Source of the DNA: Populus alba
Lineage: Eukaryota; Streptophyta; Magnoliopsida; Malpighiales; Salicaceae
Length of the DNA stretch: 64,000 nt
Assembly: GCF_005239225.2 (NCBI RefSeq)
Contig: NC_133284.1
Coordinates: forward strand, 37,090,758 to 37,154,757
Direction: 5' to 3'
Shown here: positions 10,886-22,109 of the stretch, in pieces
How the letters are laid out: each line of letters begins with the position of its first letter
Position numbering within the stretch: position 1 is the stretch's first letter
Translations under genes and position numbers: made by a program
Notes under the pieces: generated by a model
Databases searched by the model: none
Seen by the model: the letters and a program-made list of their open reading frames with translations, nothing else
What the model was told of the DNA's origin: nothing

Positions 10886-13800
10886 TTAAGGCATTAAACA
10901 CATCCCAAGCTTGTCTCTCAGCTTCAGAAAAGCCTCTAGTTTGAGAGGTTTAGTCATGATATCAGACACCTGCTCTTGTGTACTGCAGTGCACTAATTCC
11001 ACCACTCCATCTCTTGTAAGATCACGTAAGAAATGAAACTGCACGTCGATATGTTTACTTCGCCCATGCAACACTGGATTCCTTGAGAGTTTAATGGCAG
11101 AGCTGTTGTCACAGTAGATAGTAGTGCACATACTTTGAGCATGACAGAGTTTTTCAAGAATTCTTCGTAACCAGACCCCTTGACAAGCACACGAAGCTGT
11201 TGCTATAAACTCTGCCTCTGTTGTAGATAAAGTCACCACTGGCTGCTTTCTTGAAGACCATGAAACAGCTCCTGTTCCTAGCATAAACACATATCCGGAT
11301 GTACTCTTTCGATCATCAATGTCTCCTGCATAGTCGTTGTCTGCAAAAGCTATTAAGCTTCCATCACCACCTTTTCTGTAGCCAATTCCAAACTCCATAG
11401 TACCCTTTAAGTATCTTAGTATTCTCTTGCCAGCTTGTAGATGTAATTCAGTTGGTTTCTCCATGTATCTGCTGATCAGGCCAACAACATACATGAGATC
11501 AGGTCTTGTGGCTGTCAAGTATAACAAGCTTCCAACCAATTTCTTGTACTCTGTAGCATCCACGTTTACTGCACTGCCTTCATGTTTTGACAGCTTACAT
11601 CCTGGAACAATTGGATTCTTCACAGGATTGCTCATTTCCATGCCAAACCTTTCAAGCACCTCTTTAGCATACTTGCGTTGACATATGAAGATCCCATCTG
11701 AATTTTGTACCACCTCTACACCCAGAAAATACTTCATCTTACCAAGATCAGACATATCGAACTCCTTCTGCATTGACTCCTTGAAATTCCTGAACATCTC
11801 CTCATCATTGCCTGTAAAAATAAGATCATCTACATACAGACTCACAATCAACAGCTTCTCTTTGTCACAGTGCTTAATAAATAATGTATGCTCACAGAAA
11901 CATTTTTCAAACCCTTCTTTGGCAAAGTATGCCTCAATTTTGCTGTACCAGGCGCGAGGGGCTTGCTTAAGCCCATATAATGCCTTCTTTAGCCTATAAA
12001 CTTTGTGCTCCTCTCCTCTCTTTTCATAACCTTGAGGTTGATCAATGAACACTGCTTCAGTTAATTCTCCATGCAGAAATGCGCTTTTGACATCCAACTG
12101 AAAAACACACCAGCCTTTGTGAGCTGCGAGGGCCAAAATTGTTCTGATTGTATCCCACCTAGCCACCGGTGCAAAGACTTCATTGTAATCAATCCCCTGT
12201 CATTGAGAGTATCCCTTTGCTACAAGTCGGGCTTTATGCTTGTCCACATCTCCTCTTTCATTAAACTTTGTCTTGAACACCCATTTCACTCCAATTCTTT
12301 TGGCTCCAGCCGGCAACTCAGTTAGTTCCCATGTCTCATTTTTGTTGATAGCTCCTATCTCCATATTCATTGCCTCTCTCCACTTCATGCTCTTGTATGC
12401 TTCTTCAAACGTGTCTGGATCTTCAGCTGAAGTAAACATTACCAGACTGTGCCTTTCATCATCATCAGATAAACTCTTACTGGTTACATAATCTTGCAAC
12501 CATGCTGGCTGCCTTCGAATTCTGCCTTGATTTGAACTCAGTGGTGTTTCCTCAGATAAGTCAGTTGGTGGTGCTGGCTGCCTTCGACTCCTTCCTTGAT
12601 TGAAACTCAGTGGTGTTCCCTCAGATAACTCAGGTTGTGATAAGTTATCTGTGTCTTCATGTTGTTCAGGCTGATCATTTTCAAAACTTTCTCTGTCCTT
12701 GTTAACATCAGCATCATCATTGTCACCTTCGCATTCTAACACATCATGTTTCATTTCTTCTGCACTTCTACCCCAATTCCACTTCTCATCCTCAACACAC
12801 ACTATATCTCTGCTGATCACTATCTTCTTTGAAATGGGATCATAAAGCCTGTATGCTTTCGATTCCTCACTTACACCCAAAAGAACACATTTGAAACTCT
12901 TGTTATCCAGCTTCTTTCTTTGGCTGTCAGGCACATGAACATGAGCCACACATCCAAATACACGAAAATGATCAACACAAGGCTTTATTCCACTCCAAGC
13001 TTCTTCAGGAGTAATATCTTTGACAGCTAGAGTGGGACTTCGATTCAGCACATAAACCGACAATTTTACAGCTTCTGGCCAGAATTCTTTTGGTACTTCC
13101 TTTCCTGATAGCATGCTGCGTACCATGTTCATTATGGTACGATTCTTTCTTTCGGCAACTCCATTCTGCTGCGGGGTGTAAGCTGAGGTAAGTTGTCTGT
13201 TAACTCCATGTAAGTTGCAGAAATTCTGGAATTCAAGTGAAGTAAACTCTCCACCTCTGTCGGTTCTTAAGCAGCAAATGTCATTCCCAATCTCCTTCTC
13301 CACAAATAACTTATACTTCTTAAACATGGCTAATGCTTCAGATTTTTCAGACAGAAAATATGCCCAAGTCTTTCTACTGTAATCATCAATAAAAGTGATT
13401 ATGTACCTTTTGCCACTGTTTGATTTCGGTAGAATAGGCCCACAAATGTCTGCATGGATCAGTTTCAGCTGCTTAGATGCCCTCCACAAACTCTTCTTTG
13501 GTATTGCTTCTCGATGTTGCTTTCCAATCATACAGTCATCACACACTTTCGATGAAGCTTTGAGCATTGGCAGACCTCTGACCATCTCCTTATAGTGCAA
13601 AGTTCTCAGCCCTTTGAAATTTAAGTGTCCATACCGATAGTGCCACAATTGTGTGTTATCTTCAAATGTGATTTGAAGACAGGTTGAAGTTGGAGAGATT
13701 ATAGAAGCAAGTACTACAAACATTCTGTTGGCTGACATCTGAGTTTGTATAATTAAGCCTCTGCTAGGATGATAAATGTTGCACATGCCATGCTGGATGA

Positions 13801-14983
13801 GAATGGATAGGTTCTTTTCCTGAAGCTGACCAATGCTTAAGAGATTATTTCTTAATTCAGGTATAAAATAGACTTCGGTTATCACCTGAGTTAATCCATT
13901 TATATAAAGCTTGACATGTCCTTTTCCCATAGCTAACATCCTGGAATTATCTCCAAGCTTCACCGATTGTCTGAACGTTTCATCAAGATCAAAAAACCAA
14001 TCCTTGATTCCACACATGTGGTTGCTGCAGCCTGAGTCAAGAAACCATACATTCTCCCTTGTTGATTGGTTTTCTTCCACATGTGCCATCAGAAGCATCT
14101 CTTCTTCTTCATCTAATTCAGCGTAATTTGCACCTTTCTCCCCACTAGGACATTCATATTGAAAATGTCCTAGTTTCTGGCAATTATAGCACTGAACCAA
14201 GGCTTTGTTGAAGGATTGCCTACCCCTGCCTCGGCCTCTGCCTCTGAAGTCTCCACTGCCTCTGAAATCTCCACGAGATTTTCTTCTCCCTTCTACTCTG
14301 TGTTCATATCGTCCTCCACTCCTTTCTGAATTGGTGATGTTTAAAGCATGCTCTTCCTCCTTTTGGCCTTGCATCCTCTGTTCATGAACTAGCAAGCTAC
14401 TTTGAAGCTCATCTATAGTCATGATAGAGAGGTCATTGGACTCTTCTATGGAACAGACGACATAATTGAATTTGAGAGTCATTGATCTTAAGATTTTTTC
14501 GATGATTATGATTTGCTCCATCCTTTCTCCATGCGCCTTCATCTTGTTTGCAATAGTCAATGTCCTGGCAAAATACTCATCAACTTTTTCACCCTCCTTC
14601 ATGCCAAGAATTTCGAACTCTCTCCTCAAGGCTTGTAGCTGAGCACGTTTAACCTTGGTAGAGCCTTGATACTTCAGTCGCATTGAGTCCCAGATGGCCT
14701 TCGCAGTGTCCTTATTGAGTATGGTCTCAATAATAGTTCTATCTATAGCTTGGAATAGATAGTTCTTGACTTTCAAGTCTTTCAATTTCTGATCATCATT
14801 ACTCTTTCGTTGTCCCTCTGTTAGCTCTGTCCCGTCCACTGTTGCAGGAATCCCATTCTCTATCAATTCCCAGTATTCTTTTGATCTGAGAAAATTCTCC
14901 ATGAGCATTGCCCAATGGTCATAATGACCATCGAATCTTGGTATTGCTGGTTGAACAAAACTGCTGTTGTTCTCTGATGCCAT
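10886..14983 (-). CDS. Copia gag-pol polyprotein with one in-frame stop
   Basis: A single frame of about 1366 codons. The order from the N-terminus is: UBN2-type gag (RFDGHYDHWAMLMENFL); CCHC zinc knuckle CYNCQKLGHFQYEC; aspartic protease DSGCSNH; GAG-pre-integrase domain with the zinc-binding HHCC pattern ending CDDCMIGK; integrase with catalytic residues in HADICGP, RTDRGGEF and NGVAERKNR; reverse transcriptase with LDVKSAFLHG and YVDDLIFTGND; and RNase H with ATTEAEF-like and SKHIDVQFHFLRD motifs. This is the full Copia order (integrase before RT). One TGA at 12200-12202, between GYSQ and QGIDYNEVFAPVA, interrupts it. Related elements often have Arg or Gln there, so a single C-to-T change is the likely cause. 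Unless the stop is read through, RT and RNase H are not made. Confidence 0.95.
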
Positions 14984-15079
14984 GAGTTTCTGATACTTCT
15001 TGCTGTTGCTAAGCTCTTAATCTTGCTTCTGCCTCAAGAAACTGCAGTTTCTTAAACTAACGCAATCAGGCCTCTACTA

Positions 15080-15097
15080 TGAGGCTCTGATACCAAA
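15080..15097 (-). promoter_or_regulatory. Primer binding site of the Copia element
   Basis: The plus strand reads GAGGCTCTGATACCAAA, whose complement contains TGGTATCAGAGC, the initiator tRNA-Met-type primer site. It lies a few bases inside the 5' LTR (15098-15347). Confidence 0.92.
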
Positions 15098-15347
15098 TGA
15101 TAAAACTCAGAATAATATTGCAGGTTTTAATGACTGAAAAGATAATATTATTGTTTGCATAAACCATGGCTATATAGCCTGTTACAAGGAAAGGAATTAT
15201 AACAGAAAAACTAACTCCACGTATCCCACTCCTAGGAACGTGTAAGTGAATGGAAGACTGAATCAAATAGTAAGACTGAATCAAATAGCAACAGAGTTCC
15301 TAGAAACTAGGACATTATTAACAGAACATTTAACTGAAACTTCAACA
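15098..15347 (-). repeat. Copia 5' LTR (minus orientation)
   Basis: 250 bases nearly identical to 10614-10845, except for a tandem duplication of an 18-base word ending in GACTGAATCAAATAG near 15255-15290. The TATATAG near 15170 could be the promoter element, though it is weak and almost palindromic. Confidence 0.93.
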
Positions 15348-15352
15348 ACGAT
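15348..15352. repeat. Target site duplication ACGAT, right
   Basis: Second copy of the 5-base duplication at 10609-10613. Confidence 0.92.
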
Positions 15353-16770
15353 GATAGTAAAAAAAAGAAGCTTTACCTTCGTTTGTTAGCGTGAATTCCT
15401 TGTTGTTTTCCATGCAATATGGACAAGCTAGTTTTCCATGTGTACTCCAACCAGAAACCATTTTATAAGTTGAAAAATCGTTAATAGTCAATAGCAAAGC
15501 CACTCTCATAACAAAATTATATTTTCTCGATATATCATAAGTCAAAGCTCCAGGGGACCATAACTACACCAACTCATCAATCAACGATCGAAGACAAACA
15601 TCTATATTCCGACTCAGGCTACTCGGACCAAGTATGACAGTAGATAAAAATATGAACTCTTGCCTCATACACATCCCTGGTGGCAAGTTATAAACCGTGA
15701 GTATGACCGGCCAACAAGAATAAGGAGCAGTAAATGACCCAAATGGGTTGAATCCATCTATACACAACTCAAGACGTGTGTTTCTTAATTCGGCTGAAAA
15801 GTGAGGATGCACACTATTAAAGTGTTTCCATGCTTCGCCATTAGAAGGATGCACCATCACTCTATCAACCGCATCATGGTGATTGGTGCCATGTCATATA
15901 CTTAGCAGTCCTTGGTGACATGAATAACCTCTACAGTCTAAGTATGACCGGGAAGTATCTAAGTTTTTAATATGCCACAAGAGTCTTTCCCCTGCTAGTT
16001 CTGGGTTTGTAACGGGAATGCTCATATTTCATGCACTCGGTCAGCTCAACATATTCAATGTAGTATAACATGCAGAAGTTAGGGCACATGTCAATTTTCT
16101 AGTATCCTAAACCAAGGGGTTTCATCATAGACTTCGCAATATAGAAGTTCTCTTTCAGCCTATTTCCTTTAGGTAAAATGCTTCTCGCCCATTCGATAAT
16201 TTTATCATATGCGGCCTCACTCAACCCATGATCTGACTTGATGGTGAACACCTATGCTTCAACCAATAATTTAATGTGGTTCATGCGGCCATCCCATAAT
16301 GGTTCGTCGAAATCTTTCAACAGATAAAACAACCTAGTTGCATCTACATTAGGTTCTTCTTCTATGATTGGACATTGACTGACATTACCTTGATTTATTC
16401 TCATTGCATCCATAACCATATTCATGTAAGGATTACTGTTGTCATTTGCAACTCCATGCACGTTGCTACTAGAAGTTGACCCAACCACCCTTTTCTCCCG
16501 TGCTCTTATTACAAACAAATACTTCTCTGTGTGTATACCAACACAAAGTAATTCTCCATAAAACCTTATGTAGAAGATGTATCAATTATAATATCTGGAT
16601 GCAGATACTTTTTATTTTTCACGCTTCATGTATGAACACCCAATACCGCATCCAGCAAAATTTCTAAGAATAGATGTTGTGAAATTAATAAAACCATGAA
16701 CCCCATTACAATAATTCATCCTTCGCAATCCTTGGGGTGAATCTTGATACATCCATGAACAATCATCCAT
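15348..16770 (-). pseudogene. CACTA (En/Spm) TNP2 transposase, N-terminal part
   Basis: The minus-strand sequence follows the TNP2 family from near its N-terminus. It starts at the ATG at 16770 (SWMYQDSPQGLRRMNYCNG), then NPYMNMVMDAMRINQG, EEPNVDATRLFYLLKD, IIEWARSILPKGNRLKENFY, GEAWKHFNSVHP, LCIDGFNPFGSF, CWPVILTVYNLPPGMCM and VSGWSTHGKLACPYC. It is broken by several stops that look like single C-to-T changes of Gln codons, for example in KLLVEA-stop near 16252, and by occasional frameshifts. The piece continues at 10613-10456 beyond the inserted Copia element. The pseudogene is natural and old, and no CACTA terminal repeats were recognised. Confidence 0.9.
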
Positions 16771-17144
16771 GACTTCTATTGAACCTCTATAAAATTATAA
16801 TGACAACATGTATTAATTAACTATGTTAGGTAAATAAAATTTGTGGGGTGGAAAATTATTGATATTCCACATTAAAGTCGCCCTCATAACAAAATTCCAT
16901 CGGCAATTCTGATGGTGAATTGGTCACATCACTGTACAGAGATTCTTGCCTTCTACATCATCTCATTTTGATAGTTATGTTGCACTCTTGTCTTCTACAT
17001 CGGCACCAACTGCCATGGTTCGTGAGTAATGGTTGTGGAGAATCAAGTTTGGTATAGAAAGTATAGAGTAATAAAGTAGAAGATGACTATCCATACGCAT
17101 CCTCCGACCTGTTGCTGCTACAGTTTCTATCCAAGTTGCTATAA
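16771..17144. other. Spacer between CACTA remnant and duplication copy 2
   Basis: Unrecognised sequence. It may include CACTA 5' leader, but I could not identify a terminal CACTA motif. No gene seen. Confidence 0.5.
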
Positions 17145-17988
17145 AGATGCAATATTGTTCATTTATATTACTGTGTTTTTTTTCTTTTCTTTGCAGGGTC
17201 TCTATCTTAAATTGGAACTTTACGGAGAACCTTTTTGTCACTCTTCTATGATTTGATTCCGGTGGTTCCCATCATGCAAGCTAACTTAAATCTTATAGGG
17301 AACAAGTTCGACTAAAATCTCAAACCAAAAGAGATCTTGATTCATATATATATAGAGAGAGAGCATTCCATTCTAAGCAAAAATGGCAATATGACTTAAT
17401 TTAGTATATAGCAAATATGGTTTCAAGCTACAAAACGTTCTGCCATGGTTCTCTGTATATAGCCCATGTCAATTTATAACAAGTGATTAAATTCTGTTAT
17501 GTTCTTCAATAAGATTAAAAAAAGTACAAACTTCTGCTGTGAAAAATAAGCAGGAACTTTAAAAGGGAGCATATCAGTTGTCTTTCCTTTGTTCAAAACG
17601 GCAAATATTATTCCATTAGAATAGTCAAGTCTCTTGTTTTGGGAGAAACTCCAAGTGATTTTATCCTTTACTTCGAATATAATGTATGATAAAGAAAGAA
17701 TGTCTGCAAAAAGTATCAGTGATATCCCAAGTTTCCAATAAACAAAAAAGAAAAATAAACGCTATAGCTAATTGATCTAACCTGCCTTTAGTCGGAGATC
17801 AGATCAAGAGTTATGTTCTTCTCTTCAAGGGTACGCTAGCAGCTATTCAGTGAGGACTGTATTTTGAAAGTTTTTCTCTCTGCATGCACAACTCAAAAGT
17901 ACTGTAAATGGACATTTCCTTGATCAAAAAGCAATTATAATTTCTTTAATAGACTGATCTTATTAGTCCATGAAGGGGTTACAAAACA

Positions 17989-17996
17989 CTATGGAG
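17989..17996. repeat. hAT target site duplication, left
   Basis: CTATGGAG here and CTGTGGAG at 19423-19430 form an 8-base duplication with one mismatch. The empty site CTGTGGAG is at 1204-1211 in copy 1. Confidence 0.85.
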
Positions 17997-19110
17997 CAGG
18001 GGCGGAGCTAGAATTATTTATTAGGGGGGGCCATAATTAAATATAATAAAATATAATATTTATTTTTTTACTTTATTGTACATGAGTTGTAAAAAAACTT
18101 GTATAATTTAGTTTTATTCAAATAACTTACTATAAACATATAATGATCTTTGTATAAGGTAAAAAGTTTGAAGAAAATATCAAATTGAGTCAAAGCAACG
18201 AAGTTAATTTCTTCTTCATAATATATTTATCACTTTAATGTTGTCTTTATATCTATCAAATATAAACATACAAAGTATATAAGAAACATTAGCTAAAACG
18301 AAGCATTATTTATGTTTGATAAACTTTGAAATAAAACAAAAAATAACTATTCTCACTAATCAACGTGGGTTCTTTGTAAACTGAGGCGCATTGGAGTTGC
18401 TCAATCATAACTTTAACATTACACATTGGAGTTGGTTCACTAGGCTGCGAGTTATCAATATTTTTTTTGAAAAAAAAAATCAAATTCTTCTTATTTTGTT
18501 CATGGTTCAACCTAAAATCAAAATATATATCGTGAGAAAAAATTGATAATTTTGGTGATTCTGTTAAAAACAAAACTTAAAAAAAATCAAAGTATAATCA
18601 AAAAAACCAATGAAATATATCTAATTAATTAAAAAAAAACACTATAACAAGAATTCAAAAAACAATTGGTAAAATTAGCAGATCTAAGAAAAAAAAAAAT
18701 AAAGCAAAAATGATAAAATTATATAAAAAAAACCTCATCAAATTATTAACAAACATCTCAAAACAAAATAAAAATAGATTTTAAATTTAAGTTACCTTGT
18801 TTTGTTTAATAAAAAATAAATTAATTGATGGCTCTACTTCAATTTTTTCTTTGAAAAATTTTACTTATGATTTATATTTATATTTTTGTTTTTGACCGAC
18901 TGCAAAATTTATTGTGCAAAGTAATGAATTTATATTTACAGGATTTATATTAGGGTACGTAAATTAATTTTAAAAATAATCAAATTGAAAATCGCACTTA
19001 ATTACAATAAAAAAACTTACTTTTGTAGAATAAAAAACCTCATCCACACTTAATTACCTAATAATATATATATATATATATATTAAGTGCGTTAATCCGT
19101 AGATTTGAGC

Positions 19111-19189
<79 letters not shown>

Positions 19190-19422
19190 GTGCGTTAATC
19201 CGTAGATTTGAGCATTAATTAATCCGTGCATCAACTGGCTGTATTTAATTCTGATATAAGGCCAACTTGATCACGGTGAAGTTTAAGGTCAAGCATGTGC
19301 TTAACCTATTATTCAACGAAATGACCATAGCGATTTACCACTCTGATCTATATATTATACAGGGGAATATTTTAAGGGGGGCCGGGCCCTGCCCCCCCCC
19401 CCCCCTCCTCGTTCCGCCCCTG
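17997..19422. mobile_element. Non-autonomous hAT-type DNA transposon
   Basis: This 1426-base insertion has 10-base perfect terminal inverted repeats (CAGGGGCGGA at the left, TCCGCCCCTG at the right) and an 8-base target duplication, both typical of hAT elements. The interior is AT-rich, with no transposase reading frame. It contains a 36-base unit (TATTAAGTGCGTTAATCCGT and onwards) repeated at 19081-19116 and 19184-19219, separated by a long TA run, and a C homopolymer near 19391-19405 just inside the right end. It inserted just downstream of the DUF247 gene. Confidence 0.88.
19081..19219. repeat. Duplicated 36-base unit around a (TA)n tract
   Basis: Two identical 36-base units (19081-19116 and 19184-19219) flank about 68 bases of TA dinucleotides. 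A shorter TA run precedes the first unit, so a TA-plus-36-base block was duplicated in tandem and one TA run then expanded. Confidence 0.88.
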
Positions 19423-19430
19423 CTGTGGAG
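19423..19430. repeat. hAT target site duplication, right
   Basis: CTGTGGAG, partner of CTATGGAG at 17989-17996. Confidence 0.85.
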
Positions 19431-19550
19431 ATTACATGAAAACCTGCTCCCACAATCTGCTCCACCAAAATTTATATAGCGTGCACGTACACCATGTATA
19501 CTTTTGCATCTCATCATAACATTCAACAAGATCAAAGGATTTTAAACTTA

Positions 19551-20861
19551 TTAAATGATGGTAAATATTGTCTGAACAATAGTGAGAATCAAAAGAGTAG
19601 CAGCCGCAAACAAAGACACAATTGCCCATGGGGTGCCAAAGTAATTGCTCATCAACAGAGCACGCCATCTTGGAAACCTGCGCCGGTAATACTTGTTCAC
19701 GTCCTGGCACAGTTTTAGATAATAGTATTTTTTCAAGTAAGCATCCTGAGAAAGCTTGTTGAAGAATTGCGTTGCCTCATCTGGATTCAACCAATTATCA
19801 ATGATTCCACTACTGGTGAATGTATCCATATCTTTGGTAGTGTTAATGAGATTGTCTAGGAGTACGGCATATGAAGTGATTCTGTCAGTGCATTTAGGAG
19901 AACACTGCTCGTAGCTGATGAGGTTTCGAATGATGACTTCAGTTGTCTCCTGAATTAGCAATGGAGGGATTTCCAGGAAACCATTTTTGAATTTTATATC
20001 CAAGATGCTGCTTGACTCATGACCCACCTTCAATTTAATTCCGGCGTCTACAAGATTTGTGACGGAAGGAATAGGTTCCCATCCCACTTCACCATCTTCC
20101 TCTTCTCCAGATGACAAAACTAACCAATTTCTTAAGAGGTCAAGCAAATGTTTTTTTCCTTGGTAAGAGAAATCTATGGAGGGTGGATTGAATGAAAAAA
20201 TGTTCTTAAAGAATTGAAGGGCAAGTTGTGCGAGGGTTGTCGTGTTTCCAGGTTCCGAGGTTATGTCGAACAAGAGTTCAAGGACCAACCAAGGTATTTG
20301 GTTTTCTACCAATATCAAGTCATGATATAGGTACTGCAACATACAAGACATGTTGAAGATAGGATCATCATCTTCTCTAAGATGATTATCTTTATCCTTT
20401 CTAAATAGCTCAATAAGAAAGCAACCATCTATTACCAACATTCTTACAAGATCCTCTTCACCGACATCAATTGGTCCGGCATAACACGAACGTGCCTCTT
20501 TCTCGATCCCCCTGGTGGATTTGATCAACGCCTTCAGTGTTATGCTCGCAGATCTTCGGGAAAGAAGGCCTTTGAGATACTTCAGTTTAACTCTCTCTGT
20601 AGATTTCATCAGTGGATGGTGACGGTGCCAGGGGCCAATTGAAAATGCGTTGGGGGTATAAGCTTTTTCGCTATGCCTTCGGAGAATTGGGGGCACTCTA
20701 AAGATGCATACTTTATCAGGCATTATCAAATTCTGGGAAATCATACTTTCAACGGAAGAGGTCAATGAATCAATATCGACTGTGACCTGATCATCTACTC
20801 CATGAGAAGGACCGCATATATCAGCACTCCTTGTACCACCATCCCTTTCGGATCTTGCCAT
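19551..20861 (-). CDS. DUF247 / UPF0481 family protein, intact
   Basis: A single uninterrupted 436-codon frame from ATG 20861-20859 to TAA 19553-19551. The start is supported by alignment with the copy at 2623. DUF247 features are visible: an N-terminal IFRVPPILRRHSEKAYTPNAFSIGPWH motif region, an acidic FVRMLVIDGCFLIELF-type segment, a DLILVENQIPWLVLELLF segment, and the late signature NLISYEQ. A basic stretch YYRRRFPRWRALL precedes a hydrophobic helix (IVSLFAAATLLILTIV) at the C-terminus, so the protein is probably a tail-anchored plasma-membrane protein. The molecular function is unknown. The length (436 residues) is normal for the family and there is no intron, as usual. Confidence 0.93.
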   Translation of the reverse strand: MARSERDGGTRSADICGPSHGVDDQVTVDIDSLTSSVESMISQNLIMPDKVCIFRVPPILRRHSEKAYTPNAFSIGPWHRHHPLMKSTERVKLKYLKGLLSRRSASITLKALIKSTRGIEKEARSCYAGPIDVGEEDLVRMLVIDGCFLIELFRKDKDNHLREDDDPIFNMSCMLQYLYHDLILVENQIPWLVLELLFDITSEPGNTTTLAQLALQFFKNIFSFNPPSIDFSYQGKKHLLDLLRNWLVLSSGEEEDGEVGWEPIPSVTNLVDAGIKLKVGHESSSILDIKFKNGFLEIPPLLIQETTEVIIRNLISYEQCSPKCTDRITSYAVLLDNLINTTKDMDTFTSSGIIDNWLNPDEATQFFNKLSQDAYLKKYYYLKLCQDVNKYYRRRFPRWRALLMSNYFGTPWAIVSLFAAATLLILTIVQTIFTII

Positions 20862-21354
20862 CGTTTCTATGTGAAGAATCGTTAAAGAAGAAGAAAAGAA
20901 TAATGAGGACCAAAAAAAAATTAGAATCTACTTTAAGAGAAAGAAAAAGAATTCTAAGCTAAGTGTGAAAAGTATCCCATTCAACGAATTGTATATCTCT
21001 TTTAAACCCATAAATTCTTCAGGCCAAGCTCAACAAACCATGATCCGAGTACATACTCAGAACCCAAGCCCTTCCAAATCCTTCCGGGTTGTATAAACTT
21101 ATCCTACACAAACAAAGTTTTCTGCAAGGTTTTGAACTCAGCTGCACTCCAAACATAACTCTGTTGGGAGTTTAGAAAGGTTTGTGATTTTTCCCAAATG
21201 AGCAATCAGAAGGACCTATGAAGCTAACGAGCTGTGGTGTAAGGTACTGTAGGAGAACATATAGTAGCATTAAGCTTCTCATACCTGACAGAATGCAACT
21301 TTCCTTTGGATCTTCTCTCTCCTCAATGATTTTATTTCATTACCTATGTTGAGT

Positions 21355-21836
21355 TGTTGACTGCTGCCTGCAACAATTTGCAAGAAAATTTTTACATGGT
21401 ATCATCGAAGTTTGCTGCTGAAATTCCGAAACATTTCAGATGGCAACCCTACAAAGTTTACAGTGACATTCAACTGTGCAAAAAGATAAAAATGGTGAAG
21501 CATTACCTTTCTCGATTAGCCAAAGCCTTGATTCGTTCTTGATGCTCTAAAAGTGAATTCTTCAGGGTTAGGGGCATGCACGTTTATTGTTTATGGAATA
21601 GCAGATTGAGGCATTTGAAGATAAGTCTGTGAAAGCATAGGCCGAGTAGGGAGGAAAATTTAGATGTTTCTCATGCAGCTAGAATCAGAAAGAGGGGATG
21701 AAAAGAAGTAAGAATTACAAATTTCTGGATGATATTTAAGGCATTGCAATAAAAACTTTGCATCTACAAAAACTTAGCATCTTAAGGGGCATTGTATGGA
21801 ACTTTGCATCTAGAATCAGTCCTATTCTTTTCTTTG
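21355..21836. other. Copy-2-specific block, about 480 bases
   Basis: Present between GTTGAGTTG and GGAGACGAAACTTCC, which are adjacent in copy 1 near 7880-7900. No target duplication or inverted repeat is visible at its ends, so it is more likely a deletion in copy 1 than a transposon in copy 2. A 62-codon ORF within it has no recognisable family. Confidence 0.6.
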
Positions 21837-22109
21837 GAGACGAAACTTCCTAGGAATCTATCTTTAAAACTTCTCAAGTGTGATATAAAAGCAACAAAGT
21901 AAGTAGTGTCTTTTAATTTCCTCCTGCTAAGTTCATTTGACTGCTTTAAGGCATCATCCTGTGGTTTCTATTCCTGGAACAAATTCAGATGCTATCTAAG
22001 GTTTCCATTTTAAGCTTCTCTCTTTGTTCAATTTCTTTGGAATATTAGGCTTCCGTTTAACTCTAGTTAATTAGTTCTCTTTTGCCTCGTTAAAGTCCTA
22101 TATATATTA

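Larger units (their letters stand above)
10614..15347 (-). mobile_element. Nearly intact Copia retrotransposon
   Basis: A 4734-base element with two almost identical LTRs (10614-10845 and 15098-15347), an initiator-Met-type PBS, a polypurine tract and a full gag-pol frame with one stop codon. It is flanked by ACGAT duplications and inserted in a CACTA transposase remnant. LTR identity (one 18-base length difference and very few other changes by eye) points to a recent insertion. Confidence 0.95.

Noticed and set aside
11427..14387. Plus-strand ORFs across the Copia element
   Set aside because: They are antisense shadows of the minus-strand gag-pol frame.
19063..19219. TA arrays as a CRISPR-like or satellite array
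   Set aside because: There are only two 36-base units, identical and separated by simple TA repeat; this is a microsatellite with a local duplication inside a hAT element.
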